From an uncultured Gammaproteobacteria bacterium (GTDB lineage Bacteria > Pseudomonadota > Gammaproteobacteria > Arenicellales > JAANXG01): 64,000 bases of DNA. The position numbers and the translations under genes were made by a program. The stretch spans positions 150,503 through 214,502 of the forward strand of contig CAMYKK010000003.1 in NCBI GenBank assembly GCA_947258975.1, read 5' to 3'. The notes under the pieces were generated by a model. That model saw only the letters and a program-made list of their open reading frames with translations, searched no databases and was not told where the DNA came from. This document shows positions 26,717 to 35,717 of the stretch, one piece after another. Positions within the stretch are counted from its first letter, which is position 1. Every line of letters starts with the position of its first letter.

Positions 26717-27223
26717 TTATGAGCTGGAAGCTTGCGGGATAAATTGTAGCGCGACGCCATTATTGCACCAACGCTTGCCGGTGGGGGGTGGGCCGTCTTT
26801 GAATACATGTCCTTGATGCCCGCCGCAACGCGCGCAGTGATACTCGGTTCGTGGATAAATGAGTTTGAAATCAGTCCTGGTTTCCAGATGGCCCTCGATG
26901 GAAGCATAAAAACTCGGCCAGCCGGTTCCGCTGTCGTACTTGGTTTGAGACAGAAACAACTCCAACCCACAACCCGCGCATACGTATACGCCTTTTCCAT
27001 ATTCTTTATCCAGGGGGCTGCTAAACGGCGGTTCGGTGCCTGCTTCGCGCAGCACCCGATACTGGTTCGACGTTAGTTGGCGCTTCCATTCTGCGTTCGT
27101 CTTAGAGATTCTTTCAATGCCGTTGGGTTCCTGATCCCTGGTACCAGCGCTGAGCATGCGATTTTTTGCAAATACCGCTGTGCCAAGTCCCAGCACGCCT
27201 AACACGAAGGTGCGTCTTTTCAT
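26717..27223 (-). CDS. msrB: Exported methionine-R-sulfoxide reductase
   Basis: The 168-aa protein begins MKRRTFVLGVLGLGTAVFA, a twin-arginine-like signal. The MsrB domain follows: zinc ligands in CAGC (about 82-85) and CARC, then GGHQGHVFKDGP and the catalytic Cys in RWCNNGVALQF, where most MsrB have RYC(I/V)NS. It reduces methionine-R-sulfoxide in proteins, here probably in the periplasm. It lies in the same orientation as the HELIHL peptidase gene upstream, 56 bp away. Confidence 0.92.
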   Translation of the reverse strand: MKRRTFVLGVLGLGTAVFAKNRMLSAGTRDQEPNGIERISKTNAEWKRQLTSNQYRVLREAGTEPPFSSPLDKEYGKGVYVCAGCGLELFLSQTKYDSGTGWPSFYASIEGHLETRTDFKLIYPRTEYHCARCGGHQGHVFKDGPPPTGKRWCNNGVALQFIPQASSS

Positions 27224-27279
27224 GGTCGGTTTCTTCGCTGTGATCTATATGCCATTAGATGGCTGGTCGCGGCATCAGT

Positions 27280-28275
27280 TCAATCCGTGAAATCCTTGTG
27301 ATGCGGCTCGGCGGCGTGAGTGCGGGTCTCGGCGGTGATTGCAGCACGCAGCGATGCGCGCGGCGCGCGATCGTTGAACTGTATTTTCTGGTGTTGGGCG
27401 TTGACGCCCAAATCATCCCACAGGGCGGGCAGATCGATGGCCTCGGGTGAGTCCTTCATCCGTTCGTACAGCGTGGTCAGCGCGAGGGTTCCGGTCGCCG
27501 CGTCGGCGACCGCGAACACGCGCGATAAGGAGTCGACCTGATTGGTCATATCAAGTCCAGCATTGACAATGCCACGCAGCGCATCGCGCAGCGTCATTTT
27601 TCCACCGCTTGCCGTGCGGATATCGATGTCCGCAAGAAGGCAGAATAGCGCTCCCCCCCAATAGGTGCGTCCCCAGGTTGGGGTGAAATCCAGGCCGCGG
27701 TCACCGGTGCGAGGCAGCCCGTGGGGCATCCCGCGCACGAATCCGTGCCATACCTCTTCCGGGGTCAAGGCTCCGGCATTTGCGCGTGCGATCGATTCAA
27801 CGTACACCGCGAGCCCTTCCTCGATCCAATGATGACGGTCCGGAACCCTGGGAAACGCCAAATGGATCAATTCGTGAATCAATACCCAGTCCGACTCGAG
27901 ATCATAGGGCGTGGACTCGACGCCCACGGTGATGTTCACCGTGGGACCGTGTCGTAGGGCGCGCCCGTTCTTGACGCCGGCGCCCGTGGCCGCCCGCACC
28001 CCGATATAGGCCTGCTCGGTTGGGAAGCGCGCATAATAATTGACGACGACAGCGGCGCTGCGCCGTATCCAACTCACGATCTCCTTGTTTGGCAAACGAA
28101 AATCAGAATTCTCTATGACCACGTGCAGTTGGCTGCCGGCCACATCGACTCTCGTCGCGTTTTGTGTCGCCCATACCGGGCACGCATTTCCGGTGAGCAC
28201 GGCGATCAAAAACACGATGGTAAGCGGACGCTCTAGCTTTCTAACGGTCGCAGCCACGTTAATAACGACAAGCAC
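27280..28275 (-). CDS. Exported gluzincin-type metallopeptidase
   Basis: The 331-aa protein has an N-terminal hydrophobic export segment (LTIVFLIAVLTGNACPVWA) and a HELIHL zinc motif near residue 135, followed by HHWIEEGLAVYVE, where the downstream Glu is the likely third ligand. This is the peptidase-MA-like arrangement. The remaining C-terminal helices are typical of that fold. The substrate is not known. It ends 56 bp before msrB and starts 13 bp after the stop of the double HAD gene, so the three are probably one transcript. Confidence 0.82.
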   Translation of the reverse strand: MLVVINVAATVRKLERPLTIVFLIAVLTGNACPVWATQNATRVDVAGSQLHVVIENSDFRLPNKEIVSWIRRSAAVVVNYYARFPTEQAYIGVRAATGAGVKNGRALRHGPTVNITVGVESTPYDLESDWVLIHELIHLAFPRVPDRHHWIEEGLAVYVESIARANAGALTPEEVWHGFVRGMPHGLPRTGDRGLDFTPTWGRTYWGGALFCLLADIDIRTASGGKMTLRDALRGIVNAGLDMTNQVDSLSRVFAVADAATGTLALTTLYERMKDSPEAIDLPALWDDLGVNAQHQKIQFNDRAPRASLRAAITAETRTHAAEPHHKDFTD

Positions 28276-28288
28276 ATGACCGCGAAGT

Positions 28289-29944
28289 TCACCGCCTGGT
28301 GATGGCGTCCATCGCGGGGCCGGTACGTCCTTTCAGCCGCTCCACGACATGCAGGAACTCGCGGAAGCCGTTGACGACGAGGTCCGGCTGGTGGGGATGG
28401 CGACTGGTGCCGGGGAAGATCTTGGCCTGCCATGCCTTGTCCCACTTAGCGCCATTATAAAATATACTGGTGGCGCGCGCGTTTTTGGCGGCGATGGTGT
28501 CAGTGGTGCTGTCGCCCACATACCAGCAATGCGGACCGGCGGCGAGATGCAGGTTATCGAGCGCCTTGAAAACTGGGTCGGGTTCGGGTTTTCGCCGCCG
28601 GGAGTCATCACCCGCGACGATGGTGTCAAACAGATCGATCCAGCCGACTCCGTCTACGACCCCGAGTTCGTGTTCAAGAAATTCACGATCTCGATTGCTC
28701 AAAACGCCGGTCTTGATGCCAAGCGTTTGTAATCGTCGAAGCATACTGGGTATCTCTGCTTCCAGCGGTTCCACGGCGCCGTAATGAAGGCGGTAGCAGA
28801 TATTGAATGCTTCATGCGCCCTCTGCTTCGCCGCATAATCCTCGCCGAACAATATTTCGAATATGTCGGTGCGCGAGATCTTCCGTGCCGCTTTGATTTT
28901 GGGGTGTAGTGCATAGTTTTCCATGACGTATTCCACCAATTTTTGGTCATCCTCGTTCTTACTTTGCTGCGGATCAATCAAGCGTTCCACCAATCCCAGG
29001 GGCTCCAGCTGCATCAGCATGTCGTCTACCGCACGGTACATTGCGTCCAATGTGTCAACGAGTGTGGCATGCCAGTCAAATAAGATAACGGCAGGTTCCG
29101 CAAGGCTTGCTATTTGACGCTCTCGCTGTTGGTCCCAACACTGATCAACCAGCGTTAACAGCTCCTTGAAGTCGTTGACTACGTAGTCCGGCCGATGGGG
29201 ATGATCCGGTGTATCCGGAAATATTTTCGTGATCCAATTCGGGTCCCACCCGGCGCCGTTGTAAAATACATTGGTGATCCCTGCGGCCTTCGCGGACATC
29301 GTGTCCGTAGTGCTGTCACCCACGTACCAAATGTCGGCATCGGGTCGCAGATCGGCTATTTGCAGCGCCTTGAGGACCGGGTCCGGCCATGGTTTCAGCC
29401 GCGCGGCGTCATCACCGGCGACAATAATTTCGAACAGGTCGCCCCAACCGCCGGCTTCGATCTCTTCCAGTTCATGAGCCAGGAATTCATGTACGCGGTT
29501 GGTCAAGATTCCCACCTTGATGCCCCATGCCTTGAGCGCTTCAATCACTGCGCGAATCTCGGGTTCAAAGGGCACGACCGCACTATAGTGGTCGCGATAG
29601 TGCCGGTTAAACGCCTGATGGGCGAGCCGTTTGGCCTCCTCGTCCGGTCCGAATAGGACCTCAAAAATGTCGGTGCGGGATACTTTCTTTTCTGACTTGA
29701 GTTTCGGATGCAGTCGTTTGTGCTCGTTGACGTAGGCTACCAATCTGCGATCGTCCTCGGTTTTACTGTCGCCCGGCGGCGTGAGCCGCGGGCGCAATTC
29801 GAGAGTATCGAGTTCGGCCAAGGTGTCATCCATGGCCGCATACATCGCCTCCATGGTGTCCGCTAAAGTTGCGTGCCAGTCAAACAATATCAAAACAGGC
29901 GGTGTTAAATCGTGCACTTTGTTGCGCCTGGAGTTTGGAACCAT
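28289..29944 (-). CDS. Tandem HAD-like hydrolase with two DWH-type domains
   Basis: The 551-aa protein (from ATG 29944; GTG 29917 is an alternative) contains two homologous HAD domains in tandem. Each has motif I as LFDWHATL (Asp22 and Asp290), motif II (GILTNR / GVLSNR), motif III Lys (RLKPWPDP / RRKPEPDP) and motif IV YVGDSTTDT. The usual DxD general acid is replaced by His in both copies. Cap regions of about 110 residues (SRTDIFEVLFG / SRTDIFEILFG) are conserved between copies. It is probably a phosphatase or a related phosphotransfer enzyme; the substrate is unknown. Confidence 0.85.
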   Translation of the reverse strand: MVPNSRRNKVHDLTPPVLILFDWHATLADTMEAMYAAMDDTLAELDTLELRPRLTPPGDSKTEDDRRLVAYVNEHKRLHPKLKSEKKVSRTDIFEVLFGPDEEAKRLAHQAFNRHYRDHYSAVVPFEPEIRAVIEALKAWGIKVGILTNRVHEFLAHELEEIEAGGWGDLFEIIVAGDDAARLKPWPDPVLKALQIADLRPDADIWYVGDSTTDTMSAKAAGITNVFYNGAGWDPNWITKIFPDTPDHPHRPDYVVNDFKELLTLVDQCWDQQRERQIASLAEPAVILFDWHATLVDTLDAMYRAVDDMLMQLEPLGLVERLIDPQQSKNEDDQKLVEYVMENYALHPKIKAARKISRTDIFEILFGEDYAAKQRAHEAFNICYRLHYGAVEPLEAEIPSMLRRLQTLGIKTGVLSNRDREFLEHELGVVDGVGWIDLFDTIVAGDDSRRRKPEPDPVFKALDNLHLAAGPHCWYVGDSTTDTIAAKNARATSIFYNGAKWDKAWQAKIFPGTSRHPHQPDLVVNGFREFLHVVERLKGRTGPAMDAITRR

Positions 29945-30174
29945 AACTACGGTAACAATACTAGGAAAGTATGGATAAGTGAAAACAAGTTCACCGCAGG
30001 CCGCTCGCGTGCTCGGAAACATCTTGCTTCACGGCGATTTGTGTCCGACAATTTCCAACGAGCATGGCAGAGCGCACAGACGTGTCTACTATCCAGGCCG
30101 ACGTCTTGCTGAGGATGGGGCGGTGTTGAAATGATCGCCTGTCAGGCGTCGTCCTACTCACATCGGTGTCGGGC

Positions 30175-30672
30175 ATGAGAGCAATTATCATACGATTCCA
30201 TCAATGGTTACAGCGTCTTAACAACGATCGCCGCCAATATTTCGACGAGGACATTGATCCAGACCTGTGGGATCTACTACAAACTTCATCCCTGCTCGAG
30301 ATCAAGGAATTTGACGTCTTCAAGTTGGCGTACAAAGAGTGGTTTGGTCATTTTCCGCAGCCCCATGTTTCCGAGGCTCATTTCGCAAACTATATGTTCA
30401 ACCAGCAAATACCGGTTTGGGTGCGGCGCTACGCTCGCAAGGTCATCGAGCTACACAAACAAGACGCCCTAAACCCGCGCGAGCTGGGAGTCTATCAGCC
30501 TTTACCAAGCAGGAGACTGAAGCGTATCGGGAAGATCTACACCGTGATGTTGTTGGCAGTGATGCTGTACCTGACCTTCCTTGCTTACCGGGACACGGAA
30601 TTGTTACAAACCTTGCTGCCCGTGAACGCGCCCGAGGGGAAAATCGGTCCGCACAATTACACAACGCCCTAA
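30175..30672 (+). CDS. Hypothetical protein with C-terminal membrane helix
   Basis: The predicted protein is 165 aa from ATG 30175 (GTG 30166 is the alternative). The N-terminal two thirds is soluble and charged with aromatic motifs (FKLAYKEWFGHFP, IPVWVRRYARKVIEL). One membrane helix follows (IYTVMLLAVMLYLTFLAY, about 125-142) and then a short tail. It may be a tail-anchored inner-membrane protein. It converges with the flavoprotein gene, overlapping by four bases. No family is recognised. Confidence 0.65.
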   Translation: MRAIIIRFHQWLQRLNNDRRQYFDEDIDPDLWDLLQTSSLLEIKEFDVFKLAYKEWFGHFPQPHVSEAHFANYMFNQQIPVWVRRYARKVIELHKQDALNPRELGVYQPLPSRRLKRIGKIYTVMLLAVMLYLTFLAYRDTELLQTLLPVNAPEGKIGPHNYTTP

Positions 30673-32105
30673 ACCGGAGTACGTGGTGATCCGTTCAGCC
30701 GGGCAAGTTCAAGCACGTCCTCGGATTGCCCGACCACCTGTTTTCGCAGATCCCGCAGGGCCGCTTGCAGTCCTTCCTCGATGGCGGGGTGATAGAACGG
30801 CATCTTGAGCAGATCGAATACGCTTTGGTCCTGCTGCATGGACCATGCCAGTAGATGGGCCAAGTGTTCGCCGTTCGGCGCTATCATGGAGGCACCCAGT
30901 AACCGTCCGTGTTGACGATTCCCGTAGACGCGCAGCACGCCTTTGTTTTTGCCCATCAGAAGCGCACGGCCCACAGGACCAAAACGGATCTCCCCGATCA
31001 CCACTTGTTCCTGCTCGAGTTCAGAAAAGGGCAACCCCACGTGGGCAATATTGGGATCGGTGAAGGTGATCGCCAGCGGGATTCTGCGCCGGTAGCACAC
31101 AACCTCGGCGGCCACAGCATTACTTCCCGCGATGCGGCCCTCGTCGGCGGCTTCGTGCAGAATCTGACGTTCGGCGTTGACGTCACCGGCAATGAATATC
31201 GGCATATCGTGAATCTGCATAGTGTGAGGGTTGTACTGCGGCATGCCGCGAGCGTCGGTGTTTATGCCGATTCCCCGTAAACCCAGCCGTTCCAGATTTG
31301 GTCGCCGTCCAAGGCAGGCGAGTATCTTGTCGACGTGAACGCATTGCTCGCCGCTTGTTACCGCCAGCTTGCCTTCATCGTCCCGCACCTCAATCTCATG
31401 TCCGAGCCACAGGGGGAACTCCTTGCCCAGAAGGCCCACCGCCGTCTGGTTCACCACCGGATCCGTGATTCCGCCGATGGTCTCCAGCATATCCACGCCC
31501 GTAACCGCCACGCCCATACGGCTCAGGGCCTGGCCGAGTTCGACACCGATTACACCTAGCCCCGCCACTGCAACTGACTCGGGCAAGTCGTCTTGTTCGA
31601 ATAGATTATCGGTGGTCAACACACGGTCCGCGAAGACCTGCCATGCCTTGGGTATGATGGGGCTGGAACCTGTGGCGATGACGGAGTTCGCGGCGCGAAT
31701 CCGTTGGCCCGCCACTTCGAGCACATCGGGTTCAATATAACGCGCGTAGCCATCGATGAATTTGTCGTCCAGGTTATCGGTCGTGCCCGCCAGCACACGG
31801 TCGACAAAAATATCGCGCAAATCCCGTGTATGCTCCATCGCCTCGCGTCTATCCAATGTCAGATAATCGTCTCCGTCGATGCCCAGGCGGTCAAAGATGT
31901 GTCGACGGTGAAAATCCTCGGCGACCTGAATGATCGCCTTGGATGGCATACATCCCACCCGCGCGCAGGTCGTACCCAACTCGCCGCCGTTAATTAATAC
32001 AAAATTATCGGTGGCCCGGCGGACTTGGGACATCGCCGCCAGACCAGCGGTTCCAGCGCCGATGATGGCAACGTCTACTGTGCGATTAAGCTTTATGCCG
32101 TTCAT
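30669..32105 (-). CDS. Dihydrolipoyl dehydrogenase-like flavoprotein
   Basis: The predicted protein is 478 aa from ATG 32105. It is a class I pyridine nucleotide-disulfide oxidoreductase: FAD-binding GAGTAGLAA, redox-active disulfide GTTCARVGCMPSK, NAD-binding GLGVIGVELGQAL, the second FAD contact IFIAGDV, and the C-terminal His-Glu dyad in HPAIEEG. Disulfide and dyad support dithiol or lipoamide chemistry. The nearest functional label is Lpd, but no 2-oxoacid dehydrogenase genes are adjacent, so its partner is unknown. Confidence 0.87.
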   Translation of the reverse strand: MNGIKLNRTVDVAIIGAGTAGLAAMSQVRRATDNFVLINGGELGTTCARVGCMPSKAIIQVAEDFHRRHIFDRLGIDGDDYLTLDRREAMEHTRDLRDIFVDRVLAGTTDNLDDKFIDGYARYIEPDVLEVAGQRIRAANSVIATGSSPIIPKAWQVFADRVLTTDNLFEQDDLPESVAVAGLGVIGVELGQALSRMGVAVTGVDMLETIGGITDPVVNQTAVGLLGKEFPLWLGHEIEVRDDEGKLAVTSGEQCVHVDKILACLGRRPNLERLGLRGIGINTDARGMPQYNPHTMQIHDMPIFIAGDVNAERQILHEAADEGRIAGSNAVAAEVVCYRRRIPLAITFTDPNIAHVGLPFSELEQEQVVIGEIRFGPVGRALLMGKNKGVLRVYGNRQHGRLLGASMIAPNGEHLAHLLAWSMQQDQSVFDLLKMPFYHPAIEEGLQAALRDLRKQVVGQSEDVLELARLNGSPRTPV

Positions 32106-32298
32106 GATCTCGTGACTCTCCAAAGTGGACTGCCCGCATCTTGCGCCGGGGCCGGGACTGCCGCGCGTCTATTTTTGCCAAGCAACAATGAGCATCGAAC
32201 GTCTCTATTTGACAGCAGTGACGTTGCGGATCTCTCCAGCGCATACCATGCATCGACACGGCGCCCCTGGGGACAATATGCTTCCCGATATCGCCCCG

Positions 32299-33405
32299 CT
32301 AAGCAATGTGCGTTTTGGCAAGGTATTCGTGTGTTTGCATTTCCGCGAGGCGGCTTGTGGTTCGCGCGAACTCGTCTCGCATCCGTGTCCCGGTATAAAG
32401 TTCAGCCGGTGCCGCTGCAGCGGAGGCGAGCAGCTTTACGCCGTGATCGTACAGGATATCAACCAAATTGATTAGACGACGTGCTGCATCGTCGGATTCC
32501 GCGTCCAGCCGGGGAATTCCGGATACGAACACGGTATGGAAGCACTTCGCTATTTCGAGGTAGTCATTCTGTGAACGTGGGCCGGCACATAGTACGTCGA
32601 AGTCAAACCATACCACATCGCCAGCATGGCGAACTGTTTGTATATCACGTCCCTCGATTTCCAGGGTCGCTCCGTTGACACTTGGTTCCGGCGCTATACG
32701 CTGGAAATTATGTAACAGGCCGGCTTCAGCAGCGTCGTCTACGGGGCTGAAGTAGATGTTCGCGCGCCCCAAGAATTGCAGCCTGTAATCCATGCTGCCG
32801 GTAACTTGGACGACCTCTGTGTGGTTCTTTATGAGTTCGATTGCGGGTCGGAAGTGATCACGTTGCAAGCCGTCTTTGTACAACTCGTCGGGAGGGATGT
32901 TGGAGGTCGCGACCAGCACCAGTTTGCGCGACAGCAGGTGTTTCAATAGTCCACCCAGTATCATTGCATCACCGATGTCCTTGACGATGAATTCATCAAA
33001 GCACAGCACCCGGTTCGTATCTGCGAATCGCTGCGCGACAATTGCCAGGGGATCTGTTTGATCGCGCAGGGTCTTCAGTTGCTCATGGATCTTGTTCATG
33101 AAGCGGTGAAAATGTGTGCGTTTTTTATCGGCAAAAGGCAGGCAATCAAAGAACATATCCATGAGATAAGTTTTGCCCCGGCCAACACCGCCCCATAAAT
33201 ACAGGCCGCGCATCGGTTCTGTTGACCGATCATTGGTTAACGTGCTGGTGATCCATGACAGCCAACCAGCTTTGGCGGAGGGGCGCTGGGTCAATTCTTC
33301 GTACAGCCGTTGCAAGTGCCGTACTGTTTGTTCCTGCGCTGCATCGTGCTGAAAATCCTGCTTGGCCAGATCGGCCTGGTAGCAGTCGATCGGCGTCATG
33401 CTCAT
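32299..33405 (-). CDS. zapE: AFG1-like ATPase, cell-division protein ZapE
   Basis: The predicted protein is 368 aa from ATG 33405; the track adds 76 residues that overlap the neighbouring gene in antisense-free but unconserved sequence. The AFG1/ZapE signatures are complete: Walker A GGVGRGKTYLMD, HFHRFM, Walker B VLCFDEFIVKDIGDAMIL, sensor LVATSNIPPDELYKDGLQR and the C-terminal FARTTSRLAEMQTHEYL. In E. coli ZapE is an ATPase linked to the Z-ring under stress. It is on the same strand as, and slightly overlaps the track start of, the SpoIIAA-like gene. Confidence 0.93.
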   Translation of the reverse strand: MSMTPIDCYQADLAKQDFQHDAAQEQTVRHLQRLYEELTQRPSAKAGWLSWITSTLTNDRSTEPMRGLYLWGGVGRGKTYLMDMFFDCLPFADKKRTHFHRFMNKIHEQLKTLRDQTDPLAIVAQRFADTNRVLCFDEFIVKDIGDAMILGGLLKHLLSRKLVLVATSNIPPDELYKDGLQRDHFRPAIELIKNHTEVVQVTGSMDYRLQFLGRANIYFSPVDDAAEAGLLHNFQRIAPEPSVNGATLEIEGRDIQTVRHAGDVVWFDFDVLCAGPRSQNDYLEIAKCFHTVFVSGIPRLDAESDDAARRLINLVDILYDHGVKLLASAAAAPAELYTGTRMRDEFARTTSRLAEMQTHEYLAKTHIA

Positions 33406-33460
33406 CGTGAAGCAATTACTACCGATATGCCGATGCCGATGCGCAGACGGGTTTACCGAC

Positions 33461-33808
33461 TCAGCCGGTTTCCAACCAAGCGCCGGCGCTGTCCAGATTC
33501 TCGAATTGTTGGACCTCGGCATCGACAAAGGCGCCGGCAAGCCATCCGACCCAGGCATGCCATTGGTTGTCGGTGACAACGGCAATACGTTCATAATCAC
33601 GGGCATGCTGTTTGTTGAATTTAAGTTCCTCAACGGCCACGTCCATACTGAAACGCTCCATATTGGTGAGATCGAATAAGACTTTCACGTGCTCGTATTC
33701 GCGGAGTTCATTGGACACCGCGTCTTCAAATTCGCGGAAATCGTCCAATGTGAATTCCGCATAGACATGCACCTTCAAAACGTCGTTAAGCTCCTCGATC
33801 ACGATCAT
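33461..33808 (-). CDS. SpoIIAA-like / STAS-fold protein
   Basis: The 115-aa protein fits the SpoIIAA-like family (DUF3478 type): VYAEFTLDDFREFEDAV, VKVLFDLTNMERFSMDVAVEELKF, ERIAVVTDNQWHAWVGWLAGAF. Such proteins have a STAS-like alpha/beta fold and are thought to bind lipids or act as small adaptors. Its ATG overlaps the rraA stop as ATGA, so the two are translationally coupled. Confidence 0.85.
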   Translation of the reverse strand: MIVIEELNDVLKVHVYAEFTLDDFREFEDAVSNELREYEHVKVLFDLTNMERFSMDVAVEELKFNKQHARDYERIAVVTDNQWHAWVGWLAGAFVDAEVQQFENLDSAGAWLETG

Positions 33809-34296
33809 GTCTTTCGCTCCCGCTTGTTCAAACTGTATTCGGATACGACGATACCATCGGTATCCGCATACACATAGGCGCCGGGCGTAAAACTCACCCC
33901 CGCAAAGTCAACCACTATGTCTCGTTGCCCCTCGCCGCGCTTGGCGCTTTTTGCGGGATTGGTGTTTAATGCCTTGACGCCGACATCCATGGTTCTAATC
34001 ATCTCTGCGTCCCTTATGCAGCCATTGAGGATGATTCCTGACCAACCGTTATCAACCGCTAATTGCGCCAGTTGATCACCGAGCAAGGCGCAGCGTAATG
34101 AACCACCCCCATCTACCACTAGGACCTTGCCCGCGCCGGGCTGATTCAGTGTTTCCCGCACCAGCGAATTGTCTTCAAACAGCTTCAAGGTCGTGATCTG
34201 ACCGGAAAACGCGCGCCTTGCCCCGTAGTTCACGAACGCGGGGGCAACCACCTGTAGCTGTTCTCCGTAGTCGTCATATAAGTCCGCAGTTTTCAT
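33805..34296 (-). CDS. rraA: Ribonuclease E activity regulator RraA family
   Basis: The predicted protein is 163 aa from ATG 34296, which matches the usual length near 160; the track start adds 28 residues. Conserved stretches are TADLYDDYG, VDGGGSLRCALLGDQLA and NGWSGIILNGCIRDAEMI, the Arg-Asp-containing core shared by RraA and aldolase relatives. RraA binds RNase E and limits mRNA decay, although many family members have lyase activity. Coupled by ATGA to the STAS-like gene. Confidence 0.92.
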   Translation of the reverse strand: MKTADLYDDYGEQLQVVAPAFVNYGARRAFSGQITTLKLFEDNSLVRETLNQPGAGKVLVVDGGGSLRCALLGDQLAQLAVDNGWSGIILNGCIRDAEMIRTMDVGVKALNTNPAKSAKRGEGQRDIVVDFAGVSFTPGAYVYADTDGIVVSEYSLNKRERKT

Positions 34297-34395
34297 AGTG
34301 TTATGTTCCGTCAGCAGGCTGATATTGTATTGATACAATGCAATGATACCGTCTGCCTCGATATTGAAGTCAACACGCATTGTTGTTCGTTTGCG

Positions 34396-35076
34396 TCATT
34401 CGTTTTCAATGTCATCCAGTTTAATACCAGGCATGATGTCGTCAAAGGAGTGAAGTGCCTGAAACTCCTCCACTTCCCGGACGGGTTGCTGTGAGTCCGG
34501 CTGATAGATGGCAAACAGATAACGAACGCCGTGTCCCCGCGCGGCTCGCAATACGTTGAGATTATCGTCGACTAACAAAGTCCGCCGGGGATCGAAGGGG
34601 TGACGCTCGTGCAGCAGGCTCCAGAATTCAGGCGCCTCTTTCGGGGCTCCGATGTCGTGTGAGCAAACAATCATTTCGAAATACGGCGCCAATCCGGTGT
34701 ACCTCATTTTCATCTGGATTGCCTTATTATGGGCGTTGGTTACTAGGCGAAGATCAATGCTCAATCCATGCAAAGCATCCAGAAACTTAATGACCCTGGG
34801 TCTAATGGATATTTTGTGGGACATGTCATGTTTCAATTGCACAATATCCAAGCCGAGTTTGTCGGACCAGTAGTCCACGCAATACCACTCTAGAGAACCT
34901 TCCACTTCCCGATAACGGGAAACCAGTTCCTGCATGGCCTGTTCGATGCCCATGCCGTGCATATTGGCAAATTGGTGGGGTACGTGAGTCAACCAAAAAT
35001 GATTGTCGAAGTGCAAGTCCAGCAACGTGCCATCCATATCGAGTAGCACGACATCGATGTCGTCCCAGTCAACCAT
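34396..35076 (-). CDS. yrfG: HAD nucleotidase of the YrfG type (GMP/IMP 5'-nucleotidase)
   Basis: The predicted protein is 226 aa from ATG 35076; GTG 35106 is the alternative. Motif I is LLDMDGTLLDL with HFDNHFW next to it, which matches YrfG/GMP-IMP nucleotidase orthologues. Motif II is VTNA, motif III K in GAPKEAPEF, and motif IV LVDDN. It should dephosphorylate purine nucleotides. It is divergent from nudE-cysQ, the arrangement known from other gammaproteobacteria. Confidence 0.9.
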   Translation of the reverse strand: MVDWDDIDVVLLDMDGTLLDLHFDNHFWLTHVPHQFANMHGMGIEQAMQELVSRYREVEGSLEWYCVDYWSDKLGLDIVQLKHDMSHKISIRPRVIKFLDALHGLSIDLRLVTNAHNKAIQMKMRYTGLAPYFEMIVCSHDIGAPKEAPEFWSLLHERHPFDPRRTLLVDDNLNVLRAARGHGVRYLFAIYQPDSQQPVREVEEFQALHSFDDIMPGIKLDDIENE

Positions 35077-35174
35077 GGCGCCCTGTTGTGTTAGGTATTT
35101 ATCCACTCATAATTTCGCGGTTAATAATTGACAACGCGGTTATAATGCAAAAACTCGCGCAGCGCCTGGATTCT
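35077..35174. promoter_or_regulatory. Divergent promoter region yrfG | nudE
   Basis: This short AT-rich spacer contains TATAAT at 35139-35144, about 30 bp before the nudE ATG, and TTGACA at 35127-35132. Their spacing is too short for one sigma70 promoter, so TATAAT probably works with a weaker upstream -35 or TTGACA belongs to another start. Confidence 0.4.
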
Positions 35175-35717
35175 ATGAATAAAAAACCCACGGTCTTACA
35201 GCAGCAGATAATCGCCGCTACCAATGTGTTCTCGATCGAGCGTGTTAGCCTTAGATTTTCCAATGGTGCCGAAGTCGATTATGAGCGGTTATGCAGCCGC
35301 GGCGGAGGCGCGGTGATGATTATACCTTTACTGGATGCGGGTACGGTGCTGCTGATTCGCGAGTACGCCGCCGGGGTTGACCGCTACGAGCTGGGATTTC
35401 CCAAAGGATTGATGGAGGATGGCGAGTCGATCGAATACGCGGCGGAACGTGAAATTAAAGAAGAAATCGGGCATGGTTCTCGGCATTTGACGAGATTAAA
35501 AACATTGTCCGTGGCCCCGGGATACGCCGACTTTGAGACCCATGTGGTATTAGCGGAAGATCTATACCCTGAACGGAATCCCGGGGACGAACCGGAGCCG
35601 ATCGAAGTAGTGCCATGGAAGGTCGGCGATTTCGCATCGCTTCTTGAACAGGAAGATTTCCTAGAGGCGCGGAGTATCGCCGCGCTGTATTTACTTCAAC
35701 AATATTTGGACAACTGA
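35175..35717 (+). CDS. nudE: ADP compounds hydrolase NudE
   Basis: The predicted protein is 180 aa from ATG 35175; upstream in-frame ATG 35145 overlaps the TATAAT box and is less likely. A full Nudix box is present (G-x5-E-x7-REIKEEIGH). It hydrolyses ADP-ribose, NADH and diadenosine-type compounds. Its stop TGA shares its last base with the cysQ ATG (TGATG), so the two are translated together. Confidence 0.92.
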   Translation: MNKKPTVLQQQIIAATNVFSIERVSLRFSNGAEVDYERLCSRGGGAVMIIPLLDAGTVLLIREYAAGVDRYELGFPKGLMEDGESIEYAAEREIKEEIGHGSRHLTRLKTLSVAPGYADFETHVVLAEDLYPERNPGDEPEPIEVVPWKVGDFASLLEQEDFLEARSIAALYLLQQYLDN

